Shown here one piece after another: positions 1-6,864 of a DNA stretch of 38,330 nucleotides. The stretch's first letter is position 1. Every line of letters starts with the position of its first letter. The stretch comes from Arthrobacter subterraneus (GTDB lineage Bacteria; Actinomycetota; Actinomycetes; Actinomycetales; Micrococcaceae). The notes under the pieces are model-generated. The model did no database searches. It saw only the letters and a program-made list of their open reading frames with translations, and had not been told where the DNA came from. The DNA is taken from contig NZ_FNDT01000024.1 in the NCBI RefSeq assembly GCF_900099735.1, forward strand, positions 1 through 38,330, written 5' to 3'. The position numbers and the translations under genes were made by a program.

Positions 1-654
1 CTCGCCGTCAGCGAGGATCTGGACCTCGATGTGACGCGGACGCAGGACAGCCTGCTCGAGGAACATGGTGGGGTCACCGAACGCGGAATCAGCCTCGCGC
101 ATTGCAGCTTCGAGCGCCTCACGCAGGTTCTCCCGCTTGTCTACGCGGCGCATGCCTCGTCCGCCGCCGCCCGCTACCGCCTTGGCGAAAATCGGGAAAC
201 CGATCTCATCCGCCGCCGCAACGAGCTCCTCAAGATCGGAGCTCGGCTTCGAGGACTTCAGGACCGGGATACCGGCCTGGCGTGCAGCTTCCAGGGCACG
301 GACCTTGTTACCGGCCAGCTCCAGCACCTCAGCCGGCGGCCCCACGAAGGTGATACCGGCGGCGGCTGCAGCACGTGCGAGGTTGGGGTTCTCGGACAGG
401 AAACCGTACCCGGGGTAGATGGCGTCGCAGCCCGCGTCCTTGGCCACGCGGACGATCTCATCCACATCAAGGTATGCCCGGACGGGGTGGCCTTCCTCGC
501 CGATGAGGTAGGCCTCGTCCGCCTTCTGCCGGTGGATGGAGTTGCGGTCCTCCTGCGGGAACACCGCAACAGTCTTCGCGCCGATTTCATAACCCGCCCT
601 GAATGCACGAATGGCGATTTCGCCGCGGTTAGCTACCAGAATCTTCGAGAACAT
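1..654 (-). CDS. pyc: Pyruvate carboxylase, N-terminal part (runs off the left edge)
   Basis: Only the first 218 codons are present; the rest lies beyond the left edge. The product begins MFSKILVANRGEIAIRAFRA, the start of a biotin carboxylase domain, and continues through SENPNLARAAAAAG and the glycine-rich ATP-grasp loop AVAGGGGRGMR to FLEQAVLRPRHIEVQILADGE. The enzyme uses ATP and bicarbonate to carboxylate its biotin and then makes oxaloacetate from pyruvate, refilling the TCA cycle. The wording of the N-terminus (MFSKILVANRGEIAIRAFRAGYE) fits single-chain pyruvate carboxylase (about 1,130 residues) better than acyl-CoA carboxylase alpha chains, but the distinguishing C-terminal domains are not visible. 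The ATG at 654 is preceded by GGAG four bases upstream. The gene is divergent from the ParA gene at 872. Confidence 0.85.
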   Translation of the reverse strand, partial: MFSKILVANRGEIAIRAFRAGYEIGAKTVAVFPQEDRNSIHRQKADEAYLIGEEGHPVRAYLDVDEIVRVAKDAGCDAIYPGYGFLSENPNLARAAAAAGITFVGPPAEVLELAGNKVRALEAARQAGIPVLKSSKPSSDLEELVAAADEIGFPIFAKAVAGGGGRGMRRVDKRENLREALEAAMREADSAFGDPTMFLEQAVLRPRHIEVQILADGE

Positions 655-787
655 TGCTCTCCTGCACTCTTGCGGGATCGATAAAACAAGAACTTGGCGT
701 CCCCAGCCTACATTTGGTCTTTCTGGTCACAGTAATTTGTCTTCATGAGCCGGTAACGCTTTGCTTCACACGCGCCGTCGCGCCGTG

Positions 788-816
788 TTCGCTCGTTCTG
801 CGGGTCCACCTATGAT
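788..816 (+). promoter_or_regulatory. Candidate promoter for the orphan ParA gene
   Basis: TTCGCT (788-793) and TATGAT (811-816) are separated by 17 bases, a good -10 with a weak -35. Transcription would start about 45-50 bases before the TTG start at 872. This is a visual match only. Confidence 0.35.
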
Positions 817-871
817 GAATAGGTGTGCGGGCACAAAGATCCTGCGTTCTGTGGCATCTCAACGATAGGTA

Positions 872-1711
872 TTGGTTCAACAAGTGCAAGTAGTGAGCAT
901 CAGCAGCCTCAAAGGTGGGGTCGGCAAGACCTCGGTCACCCTGGGACTGGCATCCGCGGCCCTGTCCGCCGGGATCCCCACACTTGTTGTTGACCTTGAT
1001 CCGCATGCGGACGCCACCACCGGGCTCGGCGTGCAGGCCAATGACCAGATGGACATCGGCAGGCTCCTGAAAAATGCCCGTCGGGGTGATCTGGCCGCGA
1101 ATGTCGTGCCGAGCGGCTGGGTGGGCAACGCGGTGAAGCGCAGTTCCAGCACCACAGCCCCTGTTCTCGACGTTGCGATGGGCTCGGCCTACTCGGGAAT
1201 TTACGACCGGCCCGACCTCGGCAAGCGTGACCTGCGCCGTCTGTCCACGCTGCTCGACCGGGTTGAGGGCTACCGGCTGGTGCTGATTGACTGCCCGCCG
1301 TCGCTGAACGGGCTCACGCGGATGGCCTGGACCGCGAGCAACCGTGTGCTGCTGGTGGCGGAGCCGGGACTGTTTTCCGTCGCGGGTACCGAACGGACCA
1401 TGCGCGCAATCGAACTGTTCAAGAATGAGTTTGCACCCAATCTGATGCCGGCCGGGATCGTGGCCAACCGGGTTCGCACCGGATCCAACGAGCACGCGTT
1501 CCGTTTGAACGAGATGAAGCAGATGTTCGGGGACCTGTTGCTCAGCCCCACCATCGCGGAGCAGGCCAACTGGCAGCAGATCCAGGGCGCAGCGCACGCC
1601 GTGCATCACTGGCCGGGCGAATCGGCGAAGCAGGCGGCGGGGTACTTTGACGATTTGCTCCGGGCACTGCTGGATTCAGGGCGTATGCGCAACCGCGTGG
1701 CCCGGCGCTGA
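872..1711 (+). CDS. ParA/Soj family ATPase (orphan, no ParB beside it)
   Basis: This 279-residue product has the deviant Walker A motif KGGVGKTS near residue 15, the A' motif VVDLDPHADAT and the Walker B-like segment VLIDCPPSLN. These define the ParA/MinD class of ATPases that form nucleoid- or membrane-bound gradients to position DNA or protein cargo. No ParB or centromere-like repeat is visible nearby, so its cargo is unknown. The start is uncertain: TTG at 872 follows a weak AGG, and an in-frame GTG at 884 also precedes the conserved core. It converges with the MerR gene ending at 1848 and is distinct from the second ParA gene at 17414-18367. The family call is secure; the role is inference. 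Confidence 0.88.
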   Translation: MVQQVQVVSISSLKGGVGKTSVTLGLASAALSAGIPTLVVDLDPHADATTGLGVQANDQMDIGRLLKNARRGDLAANVVPSGWVGNAVKRSSSTTAPVLDVAMGSAYSGIYDRPDLGKRDLRRLSTLLDRVEGYRLVLIDCPPSLNGLTRMAWTASNRVLLVAEPGLFSVAGTERTMRAIELFKNEFAPNLMPAGIVANRVRTGSNEHAFRLNEMKQMFGDLLLSPTIAEQANWQQIQGAAHAVHHWPGESAKQAAGYFDDLLRALLDSGRMRNRVARR

Positions 1712-1773
1712 CCTCGCCGCCTTCCACGGTAAATGGAGCAACTCGGACCTAATAGTGAGGTATCCGGACCAAT

Positions 1774-1793
1774 GTGAGCAGAGGTTCGCTCAC
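1774..1793. terminator. Small hairpin between convergent genes (possible bidirectional terminator)
   Basis: GTGAGC (1774-1779) can pair with GCTCAC (1788-1793) around an 8-base loop, between the stop codons of the ParA gene and the MerR gene. The stem is only 6 bp and there is no T-tract, so the call is weak. Confidence 0.25.
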
Positions 1794-1847
1794 CATTGCC
1801 CAACTGGGTCACCTCAACGATCCGGCTCGGCTGATGGTGAATCCGGA

Positions 1848-2441
1848 TCAGCTGATCTTGCGCGCTGCCCGTCGCTTGCTGAGCTCATCGTCAGGGAAAT
1901 CCTGATCTGCGGCGTGCTCGCTCGGGAGGGCAGCGAGGCTGCCTTCAACCTCACGCCAGACACGCCCGACGGCGATTCCAAAGACTCCCTGCCCGCCCTG
2001 GACGAGGTCGATCACTTCATCAGCCGACGTGCACTCATACACGCTGGCGCCGTCACTCATCAGGGTGATCTGCGCCAGGTCCTCAACGCCGCGTTCCCGG
2101 AGGTGCTCCACCGCGCTACGGATTTGCTGGAGCGAAACTCCGGTGTCCAGCAGGCGCTTGACCACCTTGAGGACCAGGATGTCGCGAAATCCGTAAAGCC
2201 GCTGGGAACCTGAACCTGAGGCACCCCGGACGGCCGGTTCAACGAGACCTGTGCGTGCCCAGTAATCGAGCTGGCGGTAGGTGATGCCTGCGGCCTTGCA
2301 GGCTGTGGGTCCGCGGTAACCCGCATCCTCATCGAGTACGGGAAGATCTTCAGTGAAGAGCAGGCCCTGCGCGCTGGCGGGTATGGGTGCACCCGTCGCG
2401 GCCGCGTTGGAACCCGTACCGGCGTCGCCTTTCGGACTCAC
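1848..2441 (-). CDS. MerR family transcriptional regulator (Rv1830-like)
   Basis: A MerR-type winged helix-turn-helix begins near residue 40: GYRGPTACKAAGITYRQLDY, then WARTGLVEP, then a wing region with GSQRLYGFRDILVLKVVKRL and TGVSLQQIRSAVEHLR. No metal-binding cysteines follow, so it is not a metal sensor of the classic type. The position beside a DUF151 gene and FtsR matches M. tuberculosis Rv1828-Rv1830, where this is the second MerR protein. The GTG at 2441 is chosen because AGGAGG lies six bases upstream; the open frame extends further to 2495 without a better ribosome site. A good promoter match lies upstream at 2557-2585, so it is probably transcribed on its own rather than only from the DUF151 gene, 182 bases away. 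Target genes are unknown. Confidence 0.85.
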   Translation of the reverse strand: MSPKGDAGTGSNAAATGAPIPASAQGLLFTEDLPVLDEDAGYRGPTACKAAGITYRQLDYWARTGLVEPAVRGASGSGSQRLYGFRDILVLKVVKRLLDTGVSLQQIRSAVEHLRERGVEDLAQITLMSDGASVYECTSADEVIDLVQGGQGVFGIAVGRVWREVEGSLAALPSEHAADQDFPDDELSKRRAARKIS

Positions 2442-2556
2442 GTGTTGCCTCCTCGTTCTGGTTCCCGGGGGGAAGTGGCACAAGCCGAGGTCCACAGGGG
2501 TTTATTGAGTAACTGCCCTGAGTCTACAGCGAGTGCAATGGGAACTGTATGCTTCG

Positions 2557-2585
2557 ACGTTAGATCGCCCGGTACCCGAGGTCAA
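2557..2585 (-). promoter_or_regulatory. Candidate sigma-70 type promoter for the Rv1830-like MerR gene
   Basis: Read on the - strand, TTGACC (2585-2580) and TAACGT (2562-2557) are 17 bases apart, a five-of-six match to the -35 and four-of-six to the -10. It lies in the 182-base gap after the DUF151 gene and points at the MerR gene starting at 2441. The leader would be about 105-110 bases. Confidence 0.45.
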
Positions 2586-2623
2586 AGATGCCGGCCATAA
2601 CAATCTGAGCGTGTCGCCGCCGG

Positions 2624-3133
2624 CTACTTTTCAAAGTCCTCGGGCTCAACGTCTGCGAGGAACTCGCGGAACTGTTTCAACTCGCGCTCCGCATTGGCCT
2701 GCCCTTCCGGGGAGACTGTCTCGCCGTCGTCGTCCGCCGCCTCTGTGATCTCCACGCCGGTGTCTTCCATGACCTGCGGCGCACAGTAGATCGGGCAGGG
2801 AACCCGGAGGGCGATGGCGATGGCGTCAGAGGCACGGGAACTGACTGCTGTGCCGTCCTCGAACACCACCTCCGCATGGAACACCGTGTCTTCCACACGG
2901 ACGATGCGGACCTCGGTGACGGTGTGGTTGAGCGCGGCGACAATGCTGACGAGGAGGTCGTGGGTCATGGGCCGCGGCGGGACGATGCCCTGCTGCACAA
3001 AGGCAATGGCGCTGGCTTCCGGGGCACCGATCCAGATCGGGATGTGGCGGGTGCCTGCCGTTTCCTTGAGCAGGACGAGGGGCTGATTGGACGGTAGTTC
3101 GATGCGAACGCCTACTACATCCATCTCGATCAT
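2624..3133 (-). CDS. Bifunctional nuclease-domain protein (DUF151, Rv1829-like)
   Basis: This 169-residue product starts MIEMDVVGVRIELPSNQPLV and contains RHIPIWIGAPEASAI and SRASDAIAIALRVPCPIY, the hallmarks of the DUF151/bifunctional nuclease domain. Some members of the family have been reported to have DNase and RNase activity; the role in actinobacteria is unclear. The domain fills roughly residues 1-130. The remainder is an acidic tail rich in D and E. It lies 9 bases after ftsR and sits between the two MerR genes exactly as in M. tuberculosis, which suggests a conserved functional link. Family assignment is strong; biochemical function here is untested. Confidence 0.88.
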   Translation of the reverse strand: MIEMDVVGVRIELPSNQPLVLLKETAGTRHIPIWIGAPEASAIAFVQQGIVPPRPMTHDLLVSIVAALNHTVTEVRIVRVEDTVFHAEVVFEDGTAVSSRASDAIAIALRVPCPIYCAPQVMEDTGVEITEAADDDGETVSPEGQANAERELKQFREFLADVEPEDFEK

Positions 3134-3142
3134 GGCTGCCTC

Positions 3143-3892
3143 CTAGTTTTCCATCCGTGCGATCTGGCCCTGGACGAGGGCGCTGTGCAGGTTGAGGCAG
3201 AGCTCGCTGATCTCCCGGGCGGTTTCCGCCGCACGGGCCTTGGAGGCGACGTCACGGCGGGAGGCGACCGGCGCGACGACGCGCTCAACGAGACCGAGTT
3301 CACGATCTGCAGCAGCGCGGAAGGGGCGGAGGTGCCGCGGCTCGATTCCGTGGGATTCCAGCTGGACGCAGGCTCGGGTCACCTTCAGGGCATGCTCGTC
3401 GAACCGGCCCTCGACTTCGGCGATCAGGCCGAAGGACATGAGGTCGCGGATGAGCTCCGGGCGAGCGCCGGCCTCGGCGGCGAGGGTTTCCCTGGTCAGG
3501 CGGCGTGCGTGCGATCCCAGCTCACGGGCCAGCTGGTCGGACACCATACGCGGCCCGAGTGTGACGCCGCCCGGCAGGTTTTCGGGACGCTCTCCCCGGT
3601 CGATCGCGTCAAGGTAGTCCTTGATGACTTTCAGCGGAAGATACTGGTCCCGCTGGAGAGCGAGAACAAAACGCAGCCGTTCGACGTCGACCGGTGTGTA
3701 TTTCCGGTAACCGGCGCGGGTGCGTTGCGGGGTGATGAGCCCTTTTTCCTCGAGGAACCGGATTTTGGACGCACTGATCTGCGGGAAGTCCCCCGTCAGT
3801 TCGGTGAGGACCTCCCCGATATTCAGGACGTTCCCGCTGACGCGCTCGGGGGCTAGGCCCACGGGTCGCCGGGACGGCTGGGAGGAGGGCAT
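3143..3892 (-). CDS. ftsR: MerR family regulator FtsR
   Basis: The N-terminal part contains the MerR helix-turn-helix and wing: NIGEVLTELTGDFPQISASK, IRFLEEKGLITPQRTRAGYR and YTPVDVERLRFVLALQRDQY, followed by LPLKVIKDYLDAIDRGE. These match the Rv1828/FtsR group, known in Corynebacterium glutamicum as an activator of ftsZ. The C-terminal half (to residue 249) is helical and probably dimerises or senses a ligand. It follows the FHA gene by 8 bases and precedes the DUF151 gene by 9, so the three are probably co-transcribed. The ATG at 3892 has no convincing ribosome site, so the true start could lie a little downstream; the DNA-binding core begins only near residue 23. Confidence 0.88.
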   Translation of the reverse strand: MPSSQPSRRPVGLAPERVSGNVLNIGEVLTELTGDFPQISASKIRFLEEKGLITPQRTRAGYRKYTPVDVERLRFVLALQRDQYLPLKVIKDYLDAIDRGERPENLPGGVTLGPRMVSDQLARELGSHARRLTRETLAAEAGARPELIRDLMSFGLIAEVEGRFDEHALKVTRACVQLESHGIEPRHLRPFRAAADRELGLVERVVAPVASRRDVASKARAAETAREISELCLNLHSALVQGQIARMEN

Positions 3893-3900
3893 GGAGGAGC

Positions 3901-4380
3901 CTAGGCCTGGCCCTGCGGCTGCGACACGCTCCCGGCGGCGTAGAAGGTGAGGCGGAACTTGCCGATCTGCACTTCGTGGCCGTTGCGCAGTACCACGGCG
4001 TCTACCCGGTCATTGTTCACATAGGTTCCGTTGAGGCTGCGCGAGTCGACCACCTGGAAGCCCTCCGGGCCGCGGCGGAATTCGGCATGCTTGCGTGACA
4101 CGGTCACGTCATCGAGGAAAATATCCGCATTGGGGTGCCGCCCGGCCGTGGTGACGTCCTCATCCAGGAGGAAGCGTGCACCGGCGTTGGGGCCAGAGTG
4201 CGCGATGAGCAGCGCCGATCCTGCCGGAAGCGCTGCAACCGCGGCGAGTTCCTCGCGGGTCAGGCGAGGCTCAACGGAGGTCGAAGCGGTCTGGGGAGGC
4301 AGCCCGATGGTGGTTGTCTCAGGCGAGGGCACATGGGATCCCGAAGCGTCCTGTGCGGCTGCGTTATTCTCGCCTACCAT
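3901..4380 (-). CDS. garA: FHA-domain metabolic regulator, GarA/OdhI type
   Basis: The protein (159 residues from the ATG at 4380) has a flexible N-terminus with ETTT at residues 21-24 and a C-terminal forkhead-associated domain: AGRHPNADIFLDDVTVSRKH, then SLNGTYVNNDRVD and LRNGHEVQIGKFRLTFY. GarA and OdhI bind and inhibit 2-oxoglutarate dehydrogenase and adjust glutamate enzymes; phosphorylation of an ETTS/ETTT-like motif by PknB/PknG makes the FHA domain fold on its own tail and releases the targets. The phosphothreonine-binding R and S-R-K-H residues are present. ATG 4380 is chosen over an upstream in-frame start at 4413 because GGAAGGA lies 8 bases before it and because 4413 falls inside a hairpin. 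Neighbours match M. tuberculosis Rv1826-Rv1830. Confidence 0.9.
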   Translation of the reverse strand: MVGENNAAAQDASGSHVPSPETTTIGLPPQTASTSVEPRLTREELAAVAALPAGSALLIAHSGPNAGARFLLDEDVTTAGRHPNADIFLDDVTVSRKHAEFRRGPEGFQVVDSRSLNGTYVNNDRVDAVVLRNGHEVQIGKFRLTFYAAGSVSQPQGQA

Positions 4381-4397
4381 TGTGAAAATCCTTCCCC

Positions 4398-4433
4398 AAA
4401 AACATGTGGCCAACCGGTTCCCCGGCTGGCCAC
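4398..4433 (-). terminator. Terminator-like hairpin between gcvH and garA
   Basis: On the - strand, GTGGCCA-G-CCGG pairs with CCGG-T-TGGCCAC around a 4-base loop (4406-4433): 11 base pairs with one mismatch. After ATG comes TTTTT at 4402-4398. This has the form of an intrinsic terminator or attenuator 24 bases after the gcvH stop codon and just before the garA ribosome site. Confidence 0.6.
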
Positions 4434-4458
4434 CATTGGTTTGCCTGAGCCGGTGACT

Positions 4459-4845
4459 CTAGCCTACCTGCTGTGAGTATTCCGAAGAACTGAGAAGCTC
4501 CTCGACCACCGAGCTGTCCTCGACCTTGATTTCGAACAGCCAGCCATCACCGTACGGATCCGAGTTGATGAGGGCGGGGTCGCCGTCGAGCGCTTCATTC
4601 CGGGTGACCACCTCGCCGGTGAGGGGTGCGTAAATGTCGCTGACACTCTTGGTTGATTCCACCTCACCGACGACGTCGGAAGCGCCCACCTTGGAACCGG
4701 ACTCCGGCATCTGGACGTACACGACGTCGCCAAGCGCGTCCTGGGCGAAATCAGTGATGCCGACACGGACAACACCGTTGTTGTCGGGCGCGGTGACCCA
4801 TTCGTGTTCGGCGGTGTAGTAAAGGTCTTCGGGAATGTTGCTCAT
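4459..4845 (-). CDS. gcvH: Glycine cleavage system H protein
   Basis: This 128-residue protein is the lipoyl carrier of the glycine cleavage complex; it shuttles the aminomethyl group between the P, T and L proteins. The lipoylation lysine is K66 in GEVESTKSVSDIYAP, preceded by the family motif GITDFAQDALGDVVYV and followed by GDGWLFEIKVED. Length is typical. ATG at 4845 has GAAAGG upstream. No gcvP or gcvT lies in the window, so the other subunits must be encoded elsewhere. Its place next to garA is the arrangement seen in mycobacteria. Confidence 0.95.
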   Translation of the reverse strand: MSNIPEDLYYTAEHEWVTAPDNNGVVRVGITDFAQDALGDVVYVQMPESGSKVGASDVVGEVESTKSVSDIYAPLTGEVVTRNEALDGDPALINSDPYGDGWLFEIKVEDSSVVEELLSSSEYSQQVG

Positions 4846-4940
4846 TGTCGGCCTTTCGTGGGCACCGGACGGATTTGATTCTCACAAAGCGGTTGAATAA
4901 AGCGCGGCCCCTTTTCTTTCGATCGGGGGCCTCACGAACG

Positions 4941-4971
4941 AGTATAGGCACAGAGCCGGTGCCGTGCGTCA
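4941..4971 (-). promoter_or_regulatory. Candidate gcvH promoter
   Basis: On the - strand a good -10 hexamer TATACT (4946-4941) is preceded by TGACGC (4971-4966) at a long 19-base spacing. It lies about 95 bases before the gcvH start in the divergent gcvH/ligC gap. The -10 is the convincing part. Confidence 0.3.
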
Positions 4972-5061
4972 CCCTTTTCCGGAGGGTTTCCTGATGCTGT
5001 TCCTTATCGCCCGGGTGTGGCGTCCGTAGCCAATCGGCGGTTGATGAGACAGGATCAACGT

Positions 5062-6111
5062 ATGAGCGACCTGCCGTTCCCCCTCCAGCCCATGCTCGCA
5101 AAAGCGGTCAGTGAAGTGCCCGGCGCGGACAGTGTGCCCGGCGGACTGCTCTACGAACCGAAATGGGACGGCTTCCGCGCGGTGATCCATGTTGAGGACG
5201 GCAAATGCGAGATCGGGAGCCGCGGCTCAAAGACGCTCACCAGGTACTTTCCGGAGCTGGCGGAGGCGCTGCTGGAGCACCTGCCCGATCGGTGCGTGGT
5301 TGACGGTGAAATCGTGGTCCGTCGGGGAGAACCCGGTGCCGAACGCCTCGACTGGGAGGCCCTATCGCAGCGCATCCACCCGGCCGACAGCAGGGTGAGG
5401 ATGCTCGCCAGTCAAACACCGGCGTCGTTCATTGCCTTTGACCTGCTCGGGATCGATGACCACAACCTCCTGGAAGTGCCGTTCGCGGAACGGAGGAAGG
5501 CCCTGGAGGGCGTCGCGGAAACGTTCTCGGAGCCGGTGCATCTTTCGCAGGTGACGGACGACGTCGAACTGGCGCGACGGTGGCTCGTCGAGTTTGAAGG
5601 TGCCGGGCTGGATGGTGTGGTGGCGAAACCGCTGGCTGCCGCGTATGAGCCGAACAAGAGGCTGATGCTCAAGGTCAAGCACAAGCGCACCGCTGACGCA
5701 GTGGTGCTGGGATACCGTGTGCACAAGAGCGGTCAGGGCGTCGGCTCGCTGCTGCTTGGCATGTATGACGACGGCGGGGAGCTGCGGAACGTCGGTGGGG
5801 CCTCAGCGTTCTCCGACAAGCGCAGGCTGGAACTGGTGGATGAGCTGGAACCTGATGTCATGCGGGACGAATCCGGTGAGATTGTCCGTGGGGAGACGGA
5901 CCGGAGCCGTTTCGCGTCCGCGAAGGATGTGTCCTATGTCCGGCTGCATCCGCGACGGGTGGTCGAGGTGCGGTATGACCAGATGGAGGGCGACCGGTTC
6001 CGGCACACCGTGCAGTTTGAGCGGTGGCGGCCGGACCGTGAACCGCGCTACTGCACCTTCGAACAGCTCGAGATTCCTGTGGCCTACGACCTCAGCAGGG
6101 TCCTCGCCTAG
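5062..6111 (+). CDS. ligC: ATP-dependent DNA ligase, LigC type
   Basis: A 349-residue ATP-dependent DNA ligase. The adenylation lysine is K34 in EPKWDGFRA (motif I), followed by IGSRGSKTLTRYFPEL, VVDGEIVV (motif III region), FIAFDLLGID, LDGVVAKPL (motif IV) and MLKVKHKRTADAV (motif V). The C-terminal OB-fold part follows (VLGYRVH to VRLHPRRVVEVRYDQMEG). There is no polymerase or phosphoesterase domain, which separates LigC from multidomain LigD. In mycobacteria LigC proteins act with a stand-alone LigD-type polymerase in gap repair; such a polymerase gene lies at 7836-8858. ATG 5062 is preferred to an in-frame start at 5017 because it sits just before the conserved PFPLQPMLA and has ACAGGA upstream. 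Confidence 0.9.
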   Translation: MSDLPFPLQPMLAKAVSEVPGADSVPGGLLYEPKWDGFRAVIHVEDGKCEIGSRGSKTLTRYFPELAEALLEHLPDRCVVDGEIVVRRGEPGAERLDWEALSQRIHPADSRVRMLASQTPASFIAFDLLGIDDHNLLEVPFAERRKALEGVAETFSEPVHLSQVTDDVELARRWLVEFEGAGLDGVVAKPLAAAYEPNKRLMLKVKHKRTADAVVLGYRVHKSGQGVGSLLLGMYDDGGELRNVGGASAFSDKRRLELVDELEPDVMRDESGEIVRGETDRSRFASAKDVSYVRLHPRRVVEVRYDQMEGDRFRHTVQFERWRPDREPRYCTFEQLEIPVAYDLSRVLA

Positions 6112-6216
6112 CTTCATTACGAGGGCGTGTGGATAACCCCTGGCGCGTTAACCGACTCTGGTTAGGATGGTTGGCAGCTCACACGTAGTCGTAGGCTCTA
6201 TTCGGTCGGGGAATTC

Positions 6217-6864
6217 ATGGTTCAGTCTCGCGTGGTGTGCGTCCTTGCCGGCGCCGCCCTTTCAGCTCTTGTGCTCGGCGGGTGCGCCGGTGGTGACCCC
6301 GGGGTGGCTCAGACTCCGTCTCCATCTGCCTCGGCGTCTGCTGCGGCTTCAGCGTCACCATCTGCTGAGCCGACGCCCACTCCCTCCCCTGCCTCCGCCG
6401 CGGGACCGGCCGTGAACATTCCGGTTCCGGAGAAGCCCGCGCTGGCGGACGAGAATTCCGTGGAGGGGCTTGAGGCGTTTACGGAGTGGTGGTTTGAGCT
6501 GCTGAATTACGCGCAGGCTACAAACGATTTCGAACCGCTTTGGGCGGTGACTGATAAGGGTTGCAAGACTTGTACGAACTTCGAAGATTTCGTACAAGCC
6601 TCTTACAGCGATGAAGGATGGATCGCGGGTGGCGACGTAAAGGTTCAATCCTTCGATTCCACTCTTGAGCCCACAGTGGACGGAACTATCGACTCTTATG
6701 TCAGTACGACCCAAGCAGCCTTGACTGTCTACGGGCAGAAAGGCGCTCCAAAGGAATACTTCGACGCGTATTCTGAGCCGCGGGTTGGACTAGCAATTTC
6801 AGCGCATGAATCGGGCACTTGGCGCATGTACGACTACGGCGACATCACGGTGTCTAATGACTAG
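6217..6864 (+). CDS. DUF6318-type lipoprotein
   Basis: The 215-residue product has a signal peptide (VVCVLAGAALSALVLGG) with lipobox LGGC, so it is probably anchored to the outer face of the membrane. A Ser/Ala/Pro-rich linker follows to about residue 65, then a small folded domain with EAFTEWWFELLNYAQ, a CxxC pair in DKGCKTCTNF, and SGTWRMYDYGDITVSND at the end. I recognise this as the DUF6318 type found in Micrococcaceae; its function is unknown. The folded part uses noticeably more A/T-ending codons than its neighbours. It overlaps the next gene by 8 bases, so the two are translationally coupled. ATG 6217 has GGGGA upstream. Confidence 0.75.
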   Translation: MVQSRVVCVLAGAALSALVLGGCAGGDPGVAQTPSPSASASAAASASPSAEPTPTPSPASAAGPAVNIPVPEKPALADENSVEGLEAFTEWWFELLNYAQATNDFEPLWAVTDKGCKTCTNFEDFVQASYSDEGWIAGGDVKVQSFDSTLEPTVDGTIDSYVSTTQAALTVYGQKGAPKEYFDAYSEPRVGLAISAHESGTWRMYDYGDITVSND

